From an uncultured Eggerthellaceae bacterium (GTDB taxonomy: Bacteria; Actinomycetota; Coriobacteriia; Coriobacteriales; Eggerthellaceae), in contig CAKUDT010000085.1 in assembly GCA_934645125.1 (NCBI GenBank), positions 1 through 6,428 of the forward strand: 6,428 nt of DNA, read 5' to 3'. A program made the translations under genes and the position numbers. The first letter of the stretch is position 1. Every line of letters begins with the position of its first letter. The notes under the pieces are model-generated. The model did no database searches and had not been told where the DNA came from. It saw nothing but the letters and a program-made list of their open reading frames with translations. Shown here one piece after another: positions 1 to 6,428 of the stretch.

Positions 1-2989
1 GTTCAGAGCGCAGATACTTATACACATCCACCAATGCCGCACGATCGGGCGTTTCGCCGCACACCACGGCTTTATTCGTTTGAGCATCGGCATTTCCGTA
101 GAGCAAGTGGATAATCGCGGGGTCACCATCGCGGCCCGCACGGCCGCTCATCTGATTGAACTCGATCTCGTTGAACGGCAGCCCGTACAAAACAACGCGA
201 CGAATATGCGGAATGTTCACGCCTTCGCCAAATGCCGACGTTGCCACCAGCACGCAGAACGCATCGGTGCGGAACAGCTCTTCTGCACGATTGCGCTCAA
301 CGCGCGAAAGGCCAGCGTTATAGAAGCCAATGCGGCTGGCCAGCTGCGGCACGCGCGCGCGCAACGAACGCGCCACGGCAACCGATTGCTCGCGCGAGGA
401 AACGTAAACGACCGTCTTTTCGCCACGCGCAACAATGTGCGCCAGATAGTCATCGCGGTTCTTCAAGTTGCGGTGGTCATCCACATGCAGATTTTCACGA
501 CTTGCCTGGTCATACACGTGATCACGCAACGACAACACCTGCGCAACATCGCGCGCCACGGCATCAGGAGCCGTTGCCGTGAGCGCCAAAACCGTGGGAT
601 TACCCAGCTGCTTGAGCACCGCGCCCAGCGAGCGATACGCCATGCGGTTGCCGGCCTTCGCCTGGCCCACATGGTGCGCTTCGTCGATTGCCACGAAACC
701 GATGCGCTGGCAGGCGGCAAATTCTTCCGCGTGGTACACCAAAAACTCCGGCGTGGTCAAAACGATGTCCACATCGCCCGAGGTCAAACCCGCAAACGCA
801 ACGGCACGCTCCTGCGGCGTGCTCTCGCCCGTAAGCGTGACCGACGACACGCCGAACGGCAACAGCGCGTTGTTCAAATGCCACGCCTGGTCGGCAATCA
901 GCGCGCGCAACGGATACACGAAAATCGATGCTTTTCCCTGTTCAAGCGCCAATTCTGCCGCCCGCACCTGGAATGTGAGCGATTTTCCGCGCCCCGTTGC
1001 CATAACAGCCAACAGCGACTGGCCCTGCGCCAGCTTATCGAGAATCTGACGCTGGGAATCATGCAATTCCGCCGCGCCAATGATGGTTTGGATAATGCGT
1101 TCCTGCAGCTCATCGGGCTTCTCCTGCGCAAAGCGACGCCAATCAGCGCGGTTTTGCTCCAGCAGGCTTTCATAACGCTCAATTTCTTCGAACGATTCGT
1201 CTACCACGTCTTCCACGCCGTCTTCGGCAGAAGCATACAAGTCGGCCACAAACGACACTTCCTCGGGCGACAGGCATGCCTCAAGCGCCGCGCACGAACG
1301 CGCCGGCGACACGGTTTTCAACATGGCTTTTACCGACTCGCGCCCGCGCCATGAATCGATTTGCAGCGTAAACGCGGCGTTGACCACGCTGTTCGTGTCC
1401 AGCAGCGTTTCGATATCGGAGCAGTGGAACATAATGGCGGCCGTTTGTCCCGTTCCGTCCGAAAGATTGCACGAGAAATGGTTCTTGCCCGCGCCCACCG
1501 CGCGATGATTCGCCAACGTCACATTCGGCGCCATGAAGCACGGTACGGGGTTTTCCTGGCCAAACGGTGCCAACAAGTCCAGCTTGCGCACGTTTTCCAG
1601 CGTAAGTTCCGCCAAGCTCACGCGCGCATCCACCGGAATGGCCGGATGAAACGCCGAAGGCGGCAGCTTGTCCATGAACGCGCACAGGCGGCGCGTGAAT
1701 TCTTCCAAGTTCGCCACGGGAAGCGTCACGCCCACAGCCGCTTCATGCCCGCCGTAACGTGTGAGCAAATCGGCGCAACTCTCAACGGCCTTGAACAGGT
1801 TCACGCGACCCACGCTACGACCTGAGCCGCGTGCTTCATCGCCATCGATAGTCAGCAGAATCGTGGGCACGCCATATGTTCCCACCAGGCGACTTGCCAC
1901 AATTCCCTTCACGCCCTCGTGCCAACCAGCGCCCGCAACAACCAGCGCGCGCTGACCGTGGTAGATTTCTTCGGCCTGCACCTTCGCGATTTCGGTCAAC
2001 TCTGACTCAATGCTGCGCCGCTGCGTGTTGATTTCTTCCAGCTGTGCCGCTAAATGCTGGCAACGCACGGGATCATCGCACATAAGCAGCTCAAGCGCCG
2101 ATGAAGAATCTCCCATGCGACCTGCGGCGTTCAAACGCGGAACCGCCGAGAAGCTCAAGTTCGTGGATGTTGTTTGATCGGTTGCGCCCGCCTGCGCCAA
2201 CAGCGCCGCAATACAGGGACGCGGATTCTCGTTGATGCGGCGCAGGCCATCGGCGACTAACGCGCGGTTCGCTCCCACCATGGGCATAAGGTCAGCCACC
2301 GTGCCCAGCGTTGCCAGGTCGGTGTATTCGCGCCATAAATGAGGCATGCCGAAACGCGCCCCCAGCGCCTGCACCACCTTCAGCGCAACGCCCACACCAG
2401 CCAAAACGGCGTCTTCCTTGGAGCCAGCCCGCTTGGGATCGACAATGGGAACGTCAACGGGTACAGCATCGGCCGGCTCGTGATGATCGGTGACCACCAC
2501 GCGCAATCCCTGACCCACCGCTTGCGCCACGGTCTCGCGACACGATATGCCGCAGTCGACGGTCACAATGAAATCGGGCGTAGGACCCAGCTGCATGACG
2601 CGCTGGAACGCCGCTTCCGTTAAGCCGTAGCCTTCATCGAAACGGCGCGGGATGAACGGCGTGGCCAAAGCGCCCATTTGGCGCAGCGCACGCGTAAGAA
2701 CGGTGGTGGCGGAAATGCCATCAACGTCGAAATCGCCGAAGACCACAATGTGGTCGCCGCGCCGAACCGCCTGCTCAAGCTCATCAACCACGTTTTCCAT
2801 GCCAGGAATGTTATAGGGATTGCCCCAATCCCTATCAAGCGAGGGATTGAAGAAGCGTTCGGCTTGCTCGGGCGTGGTCACGCCGCGCGACGCGAGCGTG
2901 GTCGCAATGAACCGAGGAAGCCCCAACTGCTGTTCAAGCAGGTCAACAACGGAAGGATTCGCCTGGCGAACGTCAAATTGAACAGACAT
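1..2989 (-). CDS. recJ: RecJ single-strand exonuclease fused to RecQ-like DEAH helicase (3' end beyond window)
   Basis: The frame is open for 996 codons from ATG at 2989 and runs off the left edge without a stop. Residues 1-560 are RecJ, the 5'-3' single-strand DNA exonuclease of recombinational repair. The DHH-family metal ligands are present: GDFDVDG (85-91), VDCGIS (144-149), TDHH (167-170), TVADLMPM (230-237) and RLNAAGRMGD (285-294). A DHHA1-like part has GWHEGVKGIVASRL (355-368), RGSGRS (387-392) and GGHEAAVG (413-420), and an OB-fold-like part has FGQENPVPCF (476-485). An acidic linker (about 586-612) leads into a RecQ-like helicase: Q646, Walker A ATGRGKS (664-670), DEAH (769-772), TATA (804-807), TSAFGEGVNIP (917-927) and SGRAGRDG (948-955). 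Usual RecJ proteins are roughly 550-800 residues, so this is a true fusion read in one frame. Pairing a 3'-5' helicase with a 5'-3' exonuclease suggests coupled DNA-end resection (inference). Any RecQ-Ct or HRDC domain would lie outside the window. The start is supported by an SD sequence 8 nt upstream. [Confidence was missing from the original answer; 0.5 is a placeholder, not an estimate.]. Confidence 0.5.
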   Translation of the reverse strand, partial: MSVQFDVRQANPSVVDLLEQQLGLPRFIATTLASRGVTTPEQAERFFNPSLDRDWGNPYNIPGMENVVDELEQAVRRGDHIVVFGDFDVDGISATTVLTRALRQMGALATPFIPRRFDEGYGLTEAAFQRVMQLGPTPDFIVTVDCGISCRETVAQAVGQGLRVVVTDHHEPADAVPVDVPIVDPKRAGSKEDAVLAGVGVALKVVQALGARFGMPHLWREYTDLATLGTVADLMPMVGANRALVADGLRRINENPRPCIAALLAQAGATDQTTSTNLSFSAVPRLNAAGRMGDSSSALELLMCDDPVRCQHLAAQLEEINTQRRSIESELTEIAKVQAEEIYHGQRALVVAGAGWHEGVKGIVASRLVGTYGVPTILLTIDGDEARGSGRSVGRVNLFKAVESCADLLTRYGGHEAAVGVTLPVANLEEFTRRLCAFMDKLPPSAFHPAIPVDARVSLAELTLENVRKLDLLAPFGQENPVPCFMAPNVTLANHRAVGAGKNHFSCNLSDGTGQTAAIMFHCSDIETLLDTNSVVNAAFTLQIDSWRGRESVKAMLKTVSPARSCAALEACLSPEEVSFVADLYASAEDGVEDVVDESFEEIERYESLLEQNRADWRRFAQEKPDELQERIIQTIIGAAELHDSQRQILDKLAQGQSLLAVMATGRGKSLTFQVRAAELALEQGKASIFVYPLRALIADQAWHLNNALLPFGVSSVTLTGESTPQERAVAFAGLTSGDVDIVLTTPEFLVYHAEEFAACQRIGFVAIDEAHHVGQAKAGNRMAYRSLGAVLKQLGNPTVLALTATAPDAVARDVAQVLSLRDHVYDQASRENLHVDDHRNLKNRDDYLAHIVARGEKTVVYVSSREQSVAVARSLRARVPQLASRIGFYNAGLSRVERNRAEELFRTDAFCVLVATSAFGEGVNIPHIRRVVLYGLPFNEIEFNQMSGRAGRDGDPAIIHLLYGNADAQTNKAVVCGETPDRAALVDVYKYLRSE

Positions 2990-2995
2990 AACCGT

Positions 2996-3001
2996 AACCT
3001 C
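2996..3001 (-). promoter_or_regulatory. Ribosome binding site of recJ fusion gene
   Basis: On the minus strand GAGGTT lies upstream of the ATG at 2989, with 8 nt between GAGG and the start codon. This is a good Shine-Dalgarno match and supports MSVQFDV as the N-terminus, which also fits the usual short lead-in before the RecJ DHH domain. Confidence 0.75.
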
Positions 3002-3033
3002 ATGTGCGCATAAATACTTACTTTTCGTGCGAT

Positions 3034-3062
3034 ATTTTGCCACAAACAGAGGCGCTTGTCAT
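3034..3062 (-). promoter_or_regulatory. Candidate sigma-70-type promoter for recJ
   Basis: Reading the minus strand, ATGACA (3057-3062; 5 of 6 to TTGACA) is separated by exactly 17 nt from CAAAAT (3034-3039; 4 of 6 to TATAAT), and TGG directly precedes the -10, as in an extended -10 element. Transcription would start near 3027 and leave a leader of roughly 38 nt. An overlapping weaker pair also has 17-nt spacing: TTGCCG (3081-3086) and TATGAC (3058-3063). Both are predictions from sequence only. If either is real, recJ is not dependent on readthrough from helD. Confidence 0.4.
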
Positions 3063-3131
3063 ATGTCACCAGCCGCATGACGGCAACCTGTAACATGAAT
3101 CGGCAAGGCGTCAGGTGCGCGGGTGGGCGAA

Positions 3132-3168
3132 GCAGCCCGTCTGCTACAGCGATTGGAGAGCGGGCTGC
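3132..3168 (-). terminator. Possible hairpin overlapping the helD stop codon
   Basis: GCAGCCCG (3132-3139) and CGGGCTGC (3161-3168) form a perfect 8-bp GC-rich inverted repeat with a 21-nt loop that contains the helD TAG. A competing hairpin, GGGC (3125-3128) with GCCC (3135-3138), uses part of the same arm. No run of T follows on the minus strand, so this is not a standard intrinsic terminator. It could attenuate, protect the 3' end of the mRNA, or be chance. Confidence 0.25.
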
Positions 3169-5420
3169 AGCAACGGCGAAAGGGCTCCCTGCGAAAGAAT
3201 GGTCACTTTCTGCGTAGCGCGCGAGATTGCCGTATACAAGCGATGACGGGACAAGTCGTCGGTTCCGTAAACGCTTTCTTGCGCATCCGCGATGATAACC
3301 TGGTCAAACTCCAGACCCTTCGCGGTGGGAAGATCAAGCAACACCACACCGTGCTCGGGCAGCGTCACAGGAGCGCCCGCACGCTTGGAGCGGTTGGAGC
3401 GACGTGCAGCCGCACCTGCAGCAGAACCGGTAGTACGCGACCCAGTATCGGCGTCCACGCTTGCAACGCCATGTGCTTCTCCCACACCCGCAGCACTACC
3501 CGCACCGGGGAATGCGCAGGTCACTGGGCAGTCTGTAAACTCTGCCAGCTTCTTTTCCATCCAGCGCGCGCGCTGTTTGTCCGCCACAACAATGGCCGCT
3601 AATCCACGCTGGTCAACATCTTCGGCCGCCCGAACAACGGCGCTGCGCAGCGCCGCGAAGTACTCTTCGTCCGTAGCGCACGACTTGATAACGGGCTTGT
3701 TGCCCGGACGCTGCACCGAGGCAACATCCATGCAGGAATCGCCGTTCATCAGCGCTTGGAACAGCGCCGTGATTTCCGGTGAGCTACGATAACTCGTTTG
3801 CAGGCGACACAGCTCAACCGATGCGTCAAGCACATGCGCAAATCCCTGCTCTATCTGCGAAAACGTAGCCGTTCCTTCTTTGATTGCCTGATTCTCATCT
3901 CCCAGCAACAAGAAATGCGCGTTGCAGAAATAGCGCGCCATAACCATGAGCTGCGCCAACGAGTAATCCTGAACCTCGTCCACCATCACGTAGCGCGCCC
4001 CGCGATTCGCACCGCCCGCCAGCGCCAGCTTCAAGTACAGCCACTCCACCGCAGAAAGCGAGCTCTTTCCCAGCATGTTCATGCCAATGCGGTCGAAACG
4101 CAGCCAAGCGCCTTCCTCAATAGCATCCGCCACGGCGGCGTAGCGGTCCTCCAGGTACAAGCGCGTGTATTCGGGCAGCTCTTCTTCCAGCGCCGTAAAC
4201 GCCTGATGGCCAAAGAGGCGAATGTGCTCCTGCTCGTCCAGGTCCATGATTTCCGCTTGGACATCGGCATTGTTCATGCGCGATACAATGCGCTGCTCCA
4301 ACCGCTCATGCAGCAGCTCCTTTGCCAAGTTGCAACGATGCTGCCCTGCAGGAAACCGCTTGTATTGCTGGTATGCACTAAACGCCTGACCTGCGGCAAC
4401 AACGCGTTCCTCTCCCACGCAAATGTCCTGGAAGTCCCTCTGGGTAAGTTCCAGACTATCGAGTTTTTCGTCGATGACCAGCAAATCATCCGCCAGCGCG
4501 CCCTTCCCCAAGCCGCGCTCGGCAAGCCCCAGCTTGCGCATAAGGTCATCCCAAGTTTCGATTTGTGGGTTGCGCTCGCCCATGTTGGGCAGCACGTTGT
4601 CAATATAGTCGCGGAAAACAGGGTTCGGTGAGATCAGATGCACGTCATCGGGGCGCAGTGTGTCGCGTTCTTGGTACAGCAAGTACGCAATGCGCTGCAA
4701 CATGACCGAGGTCTTGCCGCTACCCGCAATGCCGTTGACCAGCAGCACGGGCACATCTTCGTGACGCACCACTTGGTTCTGCTCGCGCTGGATGGTGGCC
4801 GTGATGTCTCCGAGCTTCGATGAGCGGCTTTTCGCAAGCGACGCCAGCAGCAGAGGGTCCTCGATGGCAACCGTCGTGTCGAAATAGGCGTTCAGCGTGT
4901 CCTGCGTGATGTCGAACTGACGACGAAGCAGCAGGTCAGCCTCTATAGTGCGGCCGTTTGCCACATACGAGGTCTTGCCGTTTGCCTGATTGTAATACGT
5001 CTCGGCAACGGGCGCACGCCAATCGATGATGAAGTGACGGCCGCGCTCGTCGGTCATGCCAGTAGCGCCCAGGTACAGCTCGCGCGGCGGAGCGCCGGGG
5101 CGCAGCTGCAGCACCACTTTCGCGAAATACGGCTTTTTCATGAGCAGACGCGTTTTGGCCAAACGCTCAGAATTCAAATCCACCGCCAGATTGTACTGAT
5201 CGATGACGCGCTGCAGCGCCTCAGCCTCGGCATACGTTTCCAAATTCACGCCATTACCCAGGTCAAACTTGAGCTCGTCGAACAAGTTCTTGCGCTCACC
5301 CAGCGCTTCAAGCGCATCCGCACCCAAGCTGGCGGTAGTTTCTTCCGCAATGCGCGTCAGCTTCTCGTACGTATTGGTCAGCGCTTGCTGCTCTTCTTGG
5401 AAAATGGCGTCTTGTTCCAC
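3144..5420 (-). CDS. helD: HelD-family UvrD-like ATPase (RNA polymerase recycling factor)
   Basis: The 758-residue product is close to the usual HelD length. HelD proteins of Gram-positive bacteria bind RNA polymerase, insert an N-terminal coiled coil into the secondary channel, and use ATP to free stalled or post-termination polymerase; some relatives protect against rifamycins. Visible here are an N-terminal helical stretch rich in E/Q/L/K (about 1-95), the HelD signatures LGATGMTDERG (117-127) and IDWRAPVAETYY (132-143), and ITATIQREQNQVVRHED (206-222) leading into Walker A GIAGSGKT (230-237). Further motifs are DEVQD (481-485), LGDENQAI (506-513), TSYRS (542-546), TAKGLEFDQVII (699-710) and YTAISRATQ (729-737). 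All catalytic motifs look intact. An Ala/Gly/Ser-rich segment with a basic cluster (about 636-685) precedes motif V and looks like an insertion. The start is taken at GTG 5420, with an SD 7 nt upstream and a promoter 38 nt further out; the frame remains open to an ATG at 5621, judged not used. It could be called simply a UvrD/PcrA-like helicase, but the WRAP motif makes HelD much more likely. Confidence 0.93.
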   Translation of the reverse strand: MEQDAIFQEEQQALTNTYEKLTRIAEETTASLGADALEALGERKNLFDELKFDLGNGVNLETYAEAEALQRVIDQYNLAVDLNSERLAKTRLLMKKPYFAKVVLQLRPGAPPRELYLGATGMTDERGRHFIIDWRAPVAETYYNQANGKTSYVANGRTIEADLLLRRQFDITQDTLNAYFDTTVAIEDPLLLASLAKSRSSKLGDITATIQREQNQVVRHEDVPVLLVNGIAGSGKTSVMLQRIAYLLYQERDTLRPDDVHLISPNPVFRDYIDNVLPNMGERNPQIETWDDLMRKLGLAERGLGKGALADDLLVIDEKLDSLELTQRDFQDICVGEERVVAAGQAFSAYQQYKRFPAGQHRCNLAKELLHERLEQRIVSRMNNADVQAEIMDLDEQEHIRLFGHQAFTALEEELPEYTRLYLEDRYAAVADAIEEGAWLRFDRIGMNMLGKSSLSAVEWLYLKLALAGGANRGARYVMVDEVQDYSLAQLMVMARYFCNAHFLLLGDENQAIKEGTATFSQIEQGFAHVLDASVELCRLQTSYRSSPEITALFQALMNGDSCMDVASVQRPGNKPVIKSCATDEEYFAALRSAVVRAAEDVDQRGLAAIVVADKQRARWMEKKLAEFTDCPVTCAFPGAGSAAGVGEAHGVASVDADTGSRTTGSAAGAAARRSNRSKRAGAPVTLPEHGVVLLDLPTAKGLEFDQVIIADAQESVYGTDDLSRHRLYTAISRATQKVTILSQGALSPLLQPALQSL

Positions 5421-5427
5421 GATGTCG

Positions 5428-5434
5428 CCTTTCT
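5428..5434 (-). promoter_or_regulatory. Ribosome binding site deciding the helD GTG start
   Basis: AGAAAGG on the minus strand ends 7 nt before GTG at 5420. This is good SD spacing and selects the GTG over the in-frame ATG at 5621, whose translation product upstream of residue 68 has no family resemblance. Confidence 0.75.
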
Positions 5435-5457
5435 GCTTAGCAAAAATGAGACTAAAT

Positions 5458-5486
5458 ATTTTACGGGAAAAAGAACGCCCAATCAA
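5458..5486 (-). promoter_or_regulatory. Sigma-70-type promoter for helD
   Basis: On the minus strand TTGATT (5481-5486; 4 of 6 to TTGACA) is followed after exactly 17 nt by TAAAAT (5458-5463; 5 of 6 to TATAAT). The surroundings are locally AT-rich, unlike the flanking sequence. A start near 5451 would give a leader of about 30 nt, carrying the SD and ending at the GTG. The element lies inside the frame that would be coding if the ATG at 5621 were used, which argues against that longer reading. Confidence 0.6.
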
Positions 5487-5543
5487 CGCGCCGCACATTT
5501 TGCCCAGACATAACGGGCACACCTCGCGCGGCGCCTTCCAGGA

Positions 5544-5595
5544 GTCATCTTGTCGGAAAATCGGAGGCGAATGTGCAAAATATTCCTGTTCGGGG
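5544..5595 (-). repeat. Left arm of inverted repeat element
   Basis: The core, 5570-5595, reads on the minus strand from CCCCGAACAGG to TTTTGCACATT and is the exact reverse complement of the right-arm core over all 26 nt. Outward from the core, CCGA, CGACAA and ATG recur in the same order and almost the same spacing as in the right arm, so the shared unit is about 52 nt. The arm lies just upstream of the helD promoter. Confidence 0.85.
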
Positions 5596-5723
5596 CAGGT
5601 GACAAACGAGCAATCTCGCATGTTGCCGCCAACGAAATGTTGCGACCTGGGGTTTCTTAGAACAGCAAACCAGTCGAGCGGGACTGACAGCCCTCAAACG
5701 TGCTCTTTCACTAGTCCGACCCA

Positions 5724-5774
5724 CCCCGAACAGGAATATTTTGCACATTGGAGCCGAAAAAACGACAACATGGC
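5724..5774 (+). repeat. Right arm of inverted repeat element
   Basis: The 26-nt core is 5724-5749, running from CCCCGAACAGG to TTTTGCACATT on the plus strand. It is followed by GGAG, CCGA, five A residues, CGACAA and ATG up to 5774. Compared with the left arm there is one single-base length difference and differing bases between the shared blocks. This pattern suggests two copies of one element with conserved functional blocks rather than a recent perfect duplication. Confidence 0.85.
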
Positions 5775-5820
5775 CCTAAGCCCCTATGCTTGCTGAGTCA
5801 AAGAAGCTGTGCGCCAAAAT

Positions 5821-6428
5821 CTATGCGTAGCGGGAAGTAACGCGATACTCGCGCAGACGCAGGAAACCGCCTGGCTCGAGCGGAGCATCGCTCAAGAACG
5901 TGTAGCGCGCCATGGCTCGGTTTGCCACCTCAACGGAAACGGGCATTGGCTCGCCTGCTGCGTTCTCAGAGATCCATGTGAGCTGCGAAACCGTCACATG
6001 AACAGGGGGGATATGCGGAACAAGCGCCTCAAGAGCGTCGCCTTCCGCAAAACGGTTGTGGCAAACCGCCGTGATCAGCCACTTGCCCGCTGCGCTCTCG
6101 GACAGTCTCGCACCAGCAGTGCCGGCAGCCACACCAGCAGCAGCGCTCGTACCAGCCAATCCAACCGCGGCCCCCGCTCCAACTGAAGCCTCCCCACACG
6201 CAACATCGGTCGCAACAACGTCCGCCCCACCAGCGGGTTCGCAGGCAACAATATCCGCCACATGAAGGCACGTTTGCTCGTAGCCATCGGTTTCAACCGA
6301 CTGATGCGCCGGCCCAAAGAAAAATCCCGTTGAGTACGGACGATGCGACACAGTATCCAGCTCTTCTTCGAAATCGGCAGGATCGGCGCCGTCAAGCACC
6401 TGACGATACGCGTTCACAATGGTCGCCA
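5821..6428 (-). CDS. U32-family peptidase-like protein, C-terminal part (5' end beyond window)
   Basis: The frame enters at the right edge and ends with TAG at 5821-5823, giving 201 visible residues. The first ones, ATIVNAYRQVLDG, followed by LDTVSHRPYSTGFFFG, match the end of the U32 core and the start of the U32 C-terminal domain. CHNRFAEGDALEALVP matches the domain's later RN-F-x-x-GD-x-E motif. U32 proteins were first described as collagenase-like peptidases. Studied members such as E. coli TrhP and RlhA and the B. subtilis TrhP proteins instead take part in hydroxylation of tRNA wobble uridine or 23S rRNA. The SHRPYSTGFFFG segment favours a TrhP-like role, but the N-terminal catalytic part is not visible. 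Between the two conserved segments lies an Ala/Gly/Val-rich stretch (DNA 6088-6237, about 50 residues) where the family normally has a short beta-hairpin region. No start or promoter is in the window. Confidence 0.88.
   Translation of the reverse strand, partial: ATIVNAYRQVLDGADPADFEEELDTVSHRPYSTGFFFGPAHQSVETDGYEQTCLHVADIVACEPAGGADVVATDVACGEASVGAGAAVGLAGTSAAAGVAAGTAGARLSESAAGKWLITAVCHNRFAEGDALEALVPHIPPVHVTVSQLTWISENAAGEPMPVSVEVANRAMARYTFLSDAPLEPGGFLRLREYRVTSRYA

Larger units (their letters stand above)
5544..5774. mobile_element. Candidate MITE-like or dispersed palindromic element
   Basis: The two arms face each other across a 128-nt spacer with no coding capacity, giving a non-coding unit of about 231 bp with long terminal inverted repeats. 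That architecture fits a miniature inverted-repeat element. I see no clear target-site duplication at the outer ends, and no transposase is nearby. The alternatives are two copies of a regulatory binding site or of a short genome-wide repeat in opposite orientation. Confidence 0.35.
5421..5820. other. 400-nt intergenic region between the U32 gene and helD
   Basis: This stretch holds the helD leader and promoter at its left side and an inverted-repeat element (5544-5774) through most of the rest. Between the repeat arms (5596-5723) I see only a small hairpin (CGAG-CAAT-CTCG, 5607-5618) and no tRNA or riboswitch that I recognise. Downstream of the U32 stop (5775-5820) there is no convincing intrinsic terminator. 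Short open frames on both strands here lack ribosome binding sites and owe part of their length to the repeat arms. Confidence 0.7.

Noticed and set aside
80..1354. Long plus-strand open frame of 424 codons
   Set aside because: It lies wholly antisense to the RecJ-helicase gene, whose minus-strand frame carries clear conserved motifs. The product is rich in R, H, Q and A with no recognisable domain, typical of the shadow of a GC-rich gene.
3798..4631. Plus-strand open frame of 277 codons
   Set aside because: Antisense to the HelD coding region, low-complexity R/H/Q-rich product, no SD and no family likeness.
5596..5723. Possible small RNA, tRNA or riboswitch between the repeat arms
   Set aside because: No T-loop signature, no known riboswitch core, and only short weak hairpins on either strand.
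5545..5748. Minus-strand 67-codon frame between the U32 gene and helD
   Set aside because: It starts inside one repeat arm and reads through the other, has no SD before its ATG, and shows no conserved features.
5203..5796. Plus-strand open frame of 197 codons spanning the intergenic region
   Set aside because: Its first third is antisense to helD and the rest reads through the promoter and both repeat arms. There is no coherent domain.
5750..5823. Intrinsic terminator for the U32 gene
   Set aside because: A run of six T is present on the minus strand (about 5757-5762), but the sequence just before it forms no stable stem; only a weak wobble-containing pairing that puts the T run in the loop was found.

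Overview
The window holds three protein-coding genes, all on the minus strand and all pointing toward position 1. No credible gene is seen on the plus strand. In transcription order they are: the 3' end of a U32-family peptidase-like gene (5821 to the right edge), a complete HelD-type UvrD-superfamily ATPase (3144-5420), and a very long recJ gene (2989 to the left edge and beyond) in which a RecJ exonuclease is fused to a RecQ-like DEAH helicase. The sequence is moderately GC-rich with mostly G/C-ending codons. HelD points to a Gram-positive lineage. My best guess is Actinobacteria, class Coriobacteriia (an Eggerthella/Slackia relative), but this rests on recalled protein style rather than a search and is held with low confidence.

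Right part (5821-6428): the C-terminal domain of a U32 protein, a family that in studied bacteria modifies tRNA or rRNA by hydroxylation. The domain is interrupted by an Ala/Gly-rich stretch of about 50 residues. Next comes a 400-nt gene-free region (5421-5820). Its main feature is a pair of inverted repeats with a perfect 26-nt core and homologous outer flanks, about 231 bp in all, which looks like a MITE-like or other dispersed repeat. The gap ends with a good sigma-70-type promoter and a Shine-Dalgarno sequence that set the helD start at a GTG at 5420. An upstream in-frame ATG at 5621 is ruled out because that extension would run through both the promoter and one repeat arm.

Middle (3144-5420): helD, with all the expected helicase motifs and the N-terminal signatures of RNA-polymerase-recycling HelD proteins. 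It carries its own low-complexity insertion of about 50 residues just before motif V.

Left part (1-3143): a 154-nt intergenic gap contains a hairpin overlapping the helD stop, a candidate promoter and an SD sequence for recJ. The recJ-helicase fusion then runs 996 codons without reaching a stop.

Functionally these are genome-maintenance and gene-expression housekeeping genes: tRNA/rRNA modification or proteolysis, recycling of stalled RNA polymerase, and recombinational repair. Nothing shows that they form one operon, since helD and recJ each appear to have their own promoter. The most distinctive points are the RecJ-RecQ fusion, the inverted repeat element, and the two low-complexity insertions in adjacent conserved genes. 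No defence island, CRISPR array, RNA gene or clearly new system was seen.
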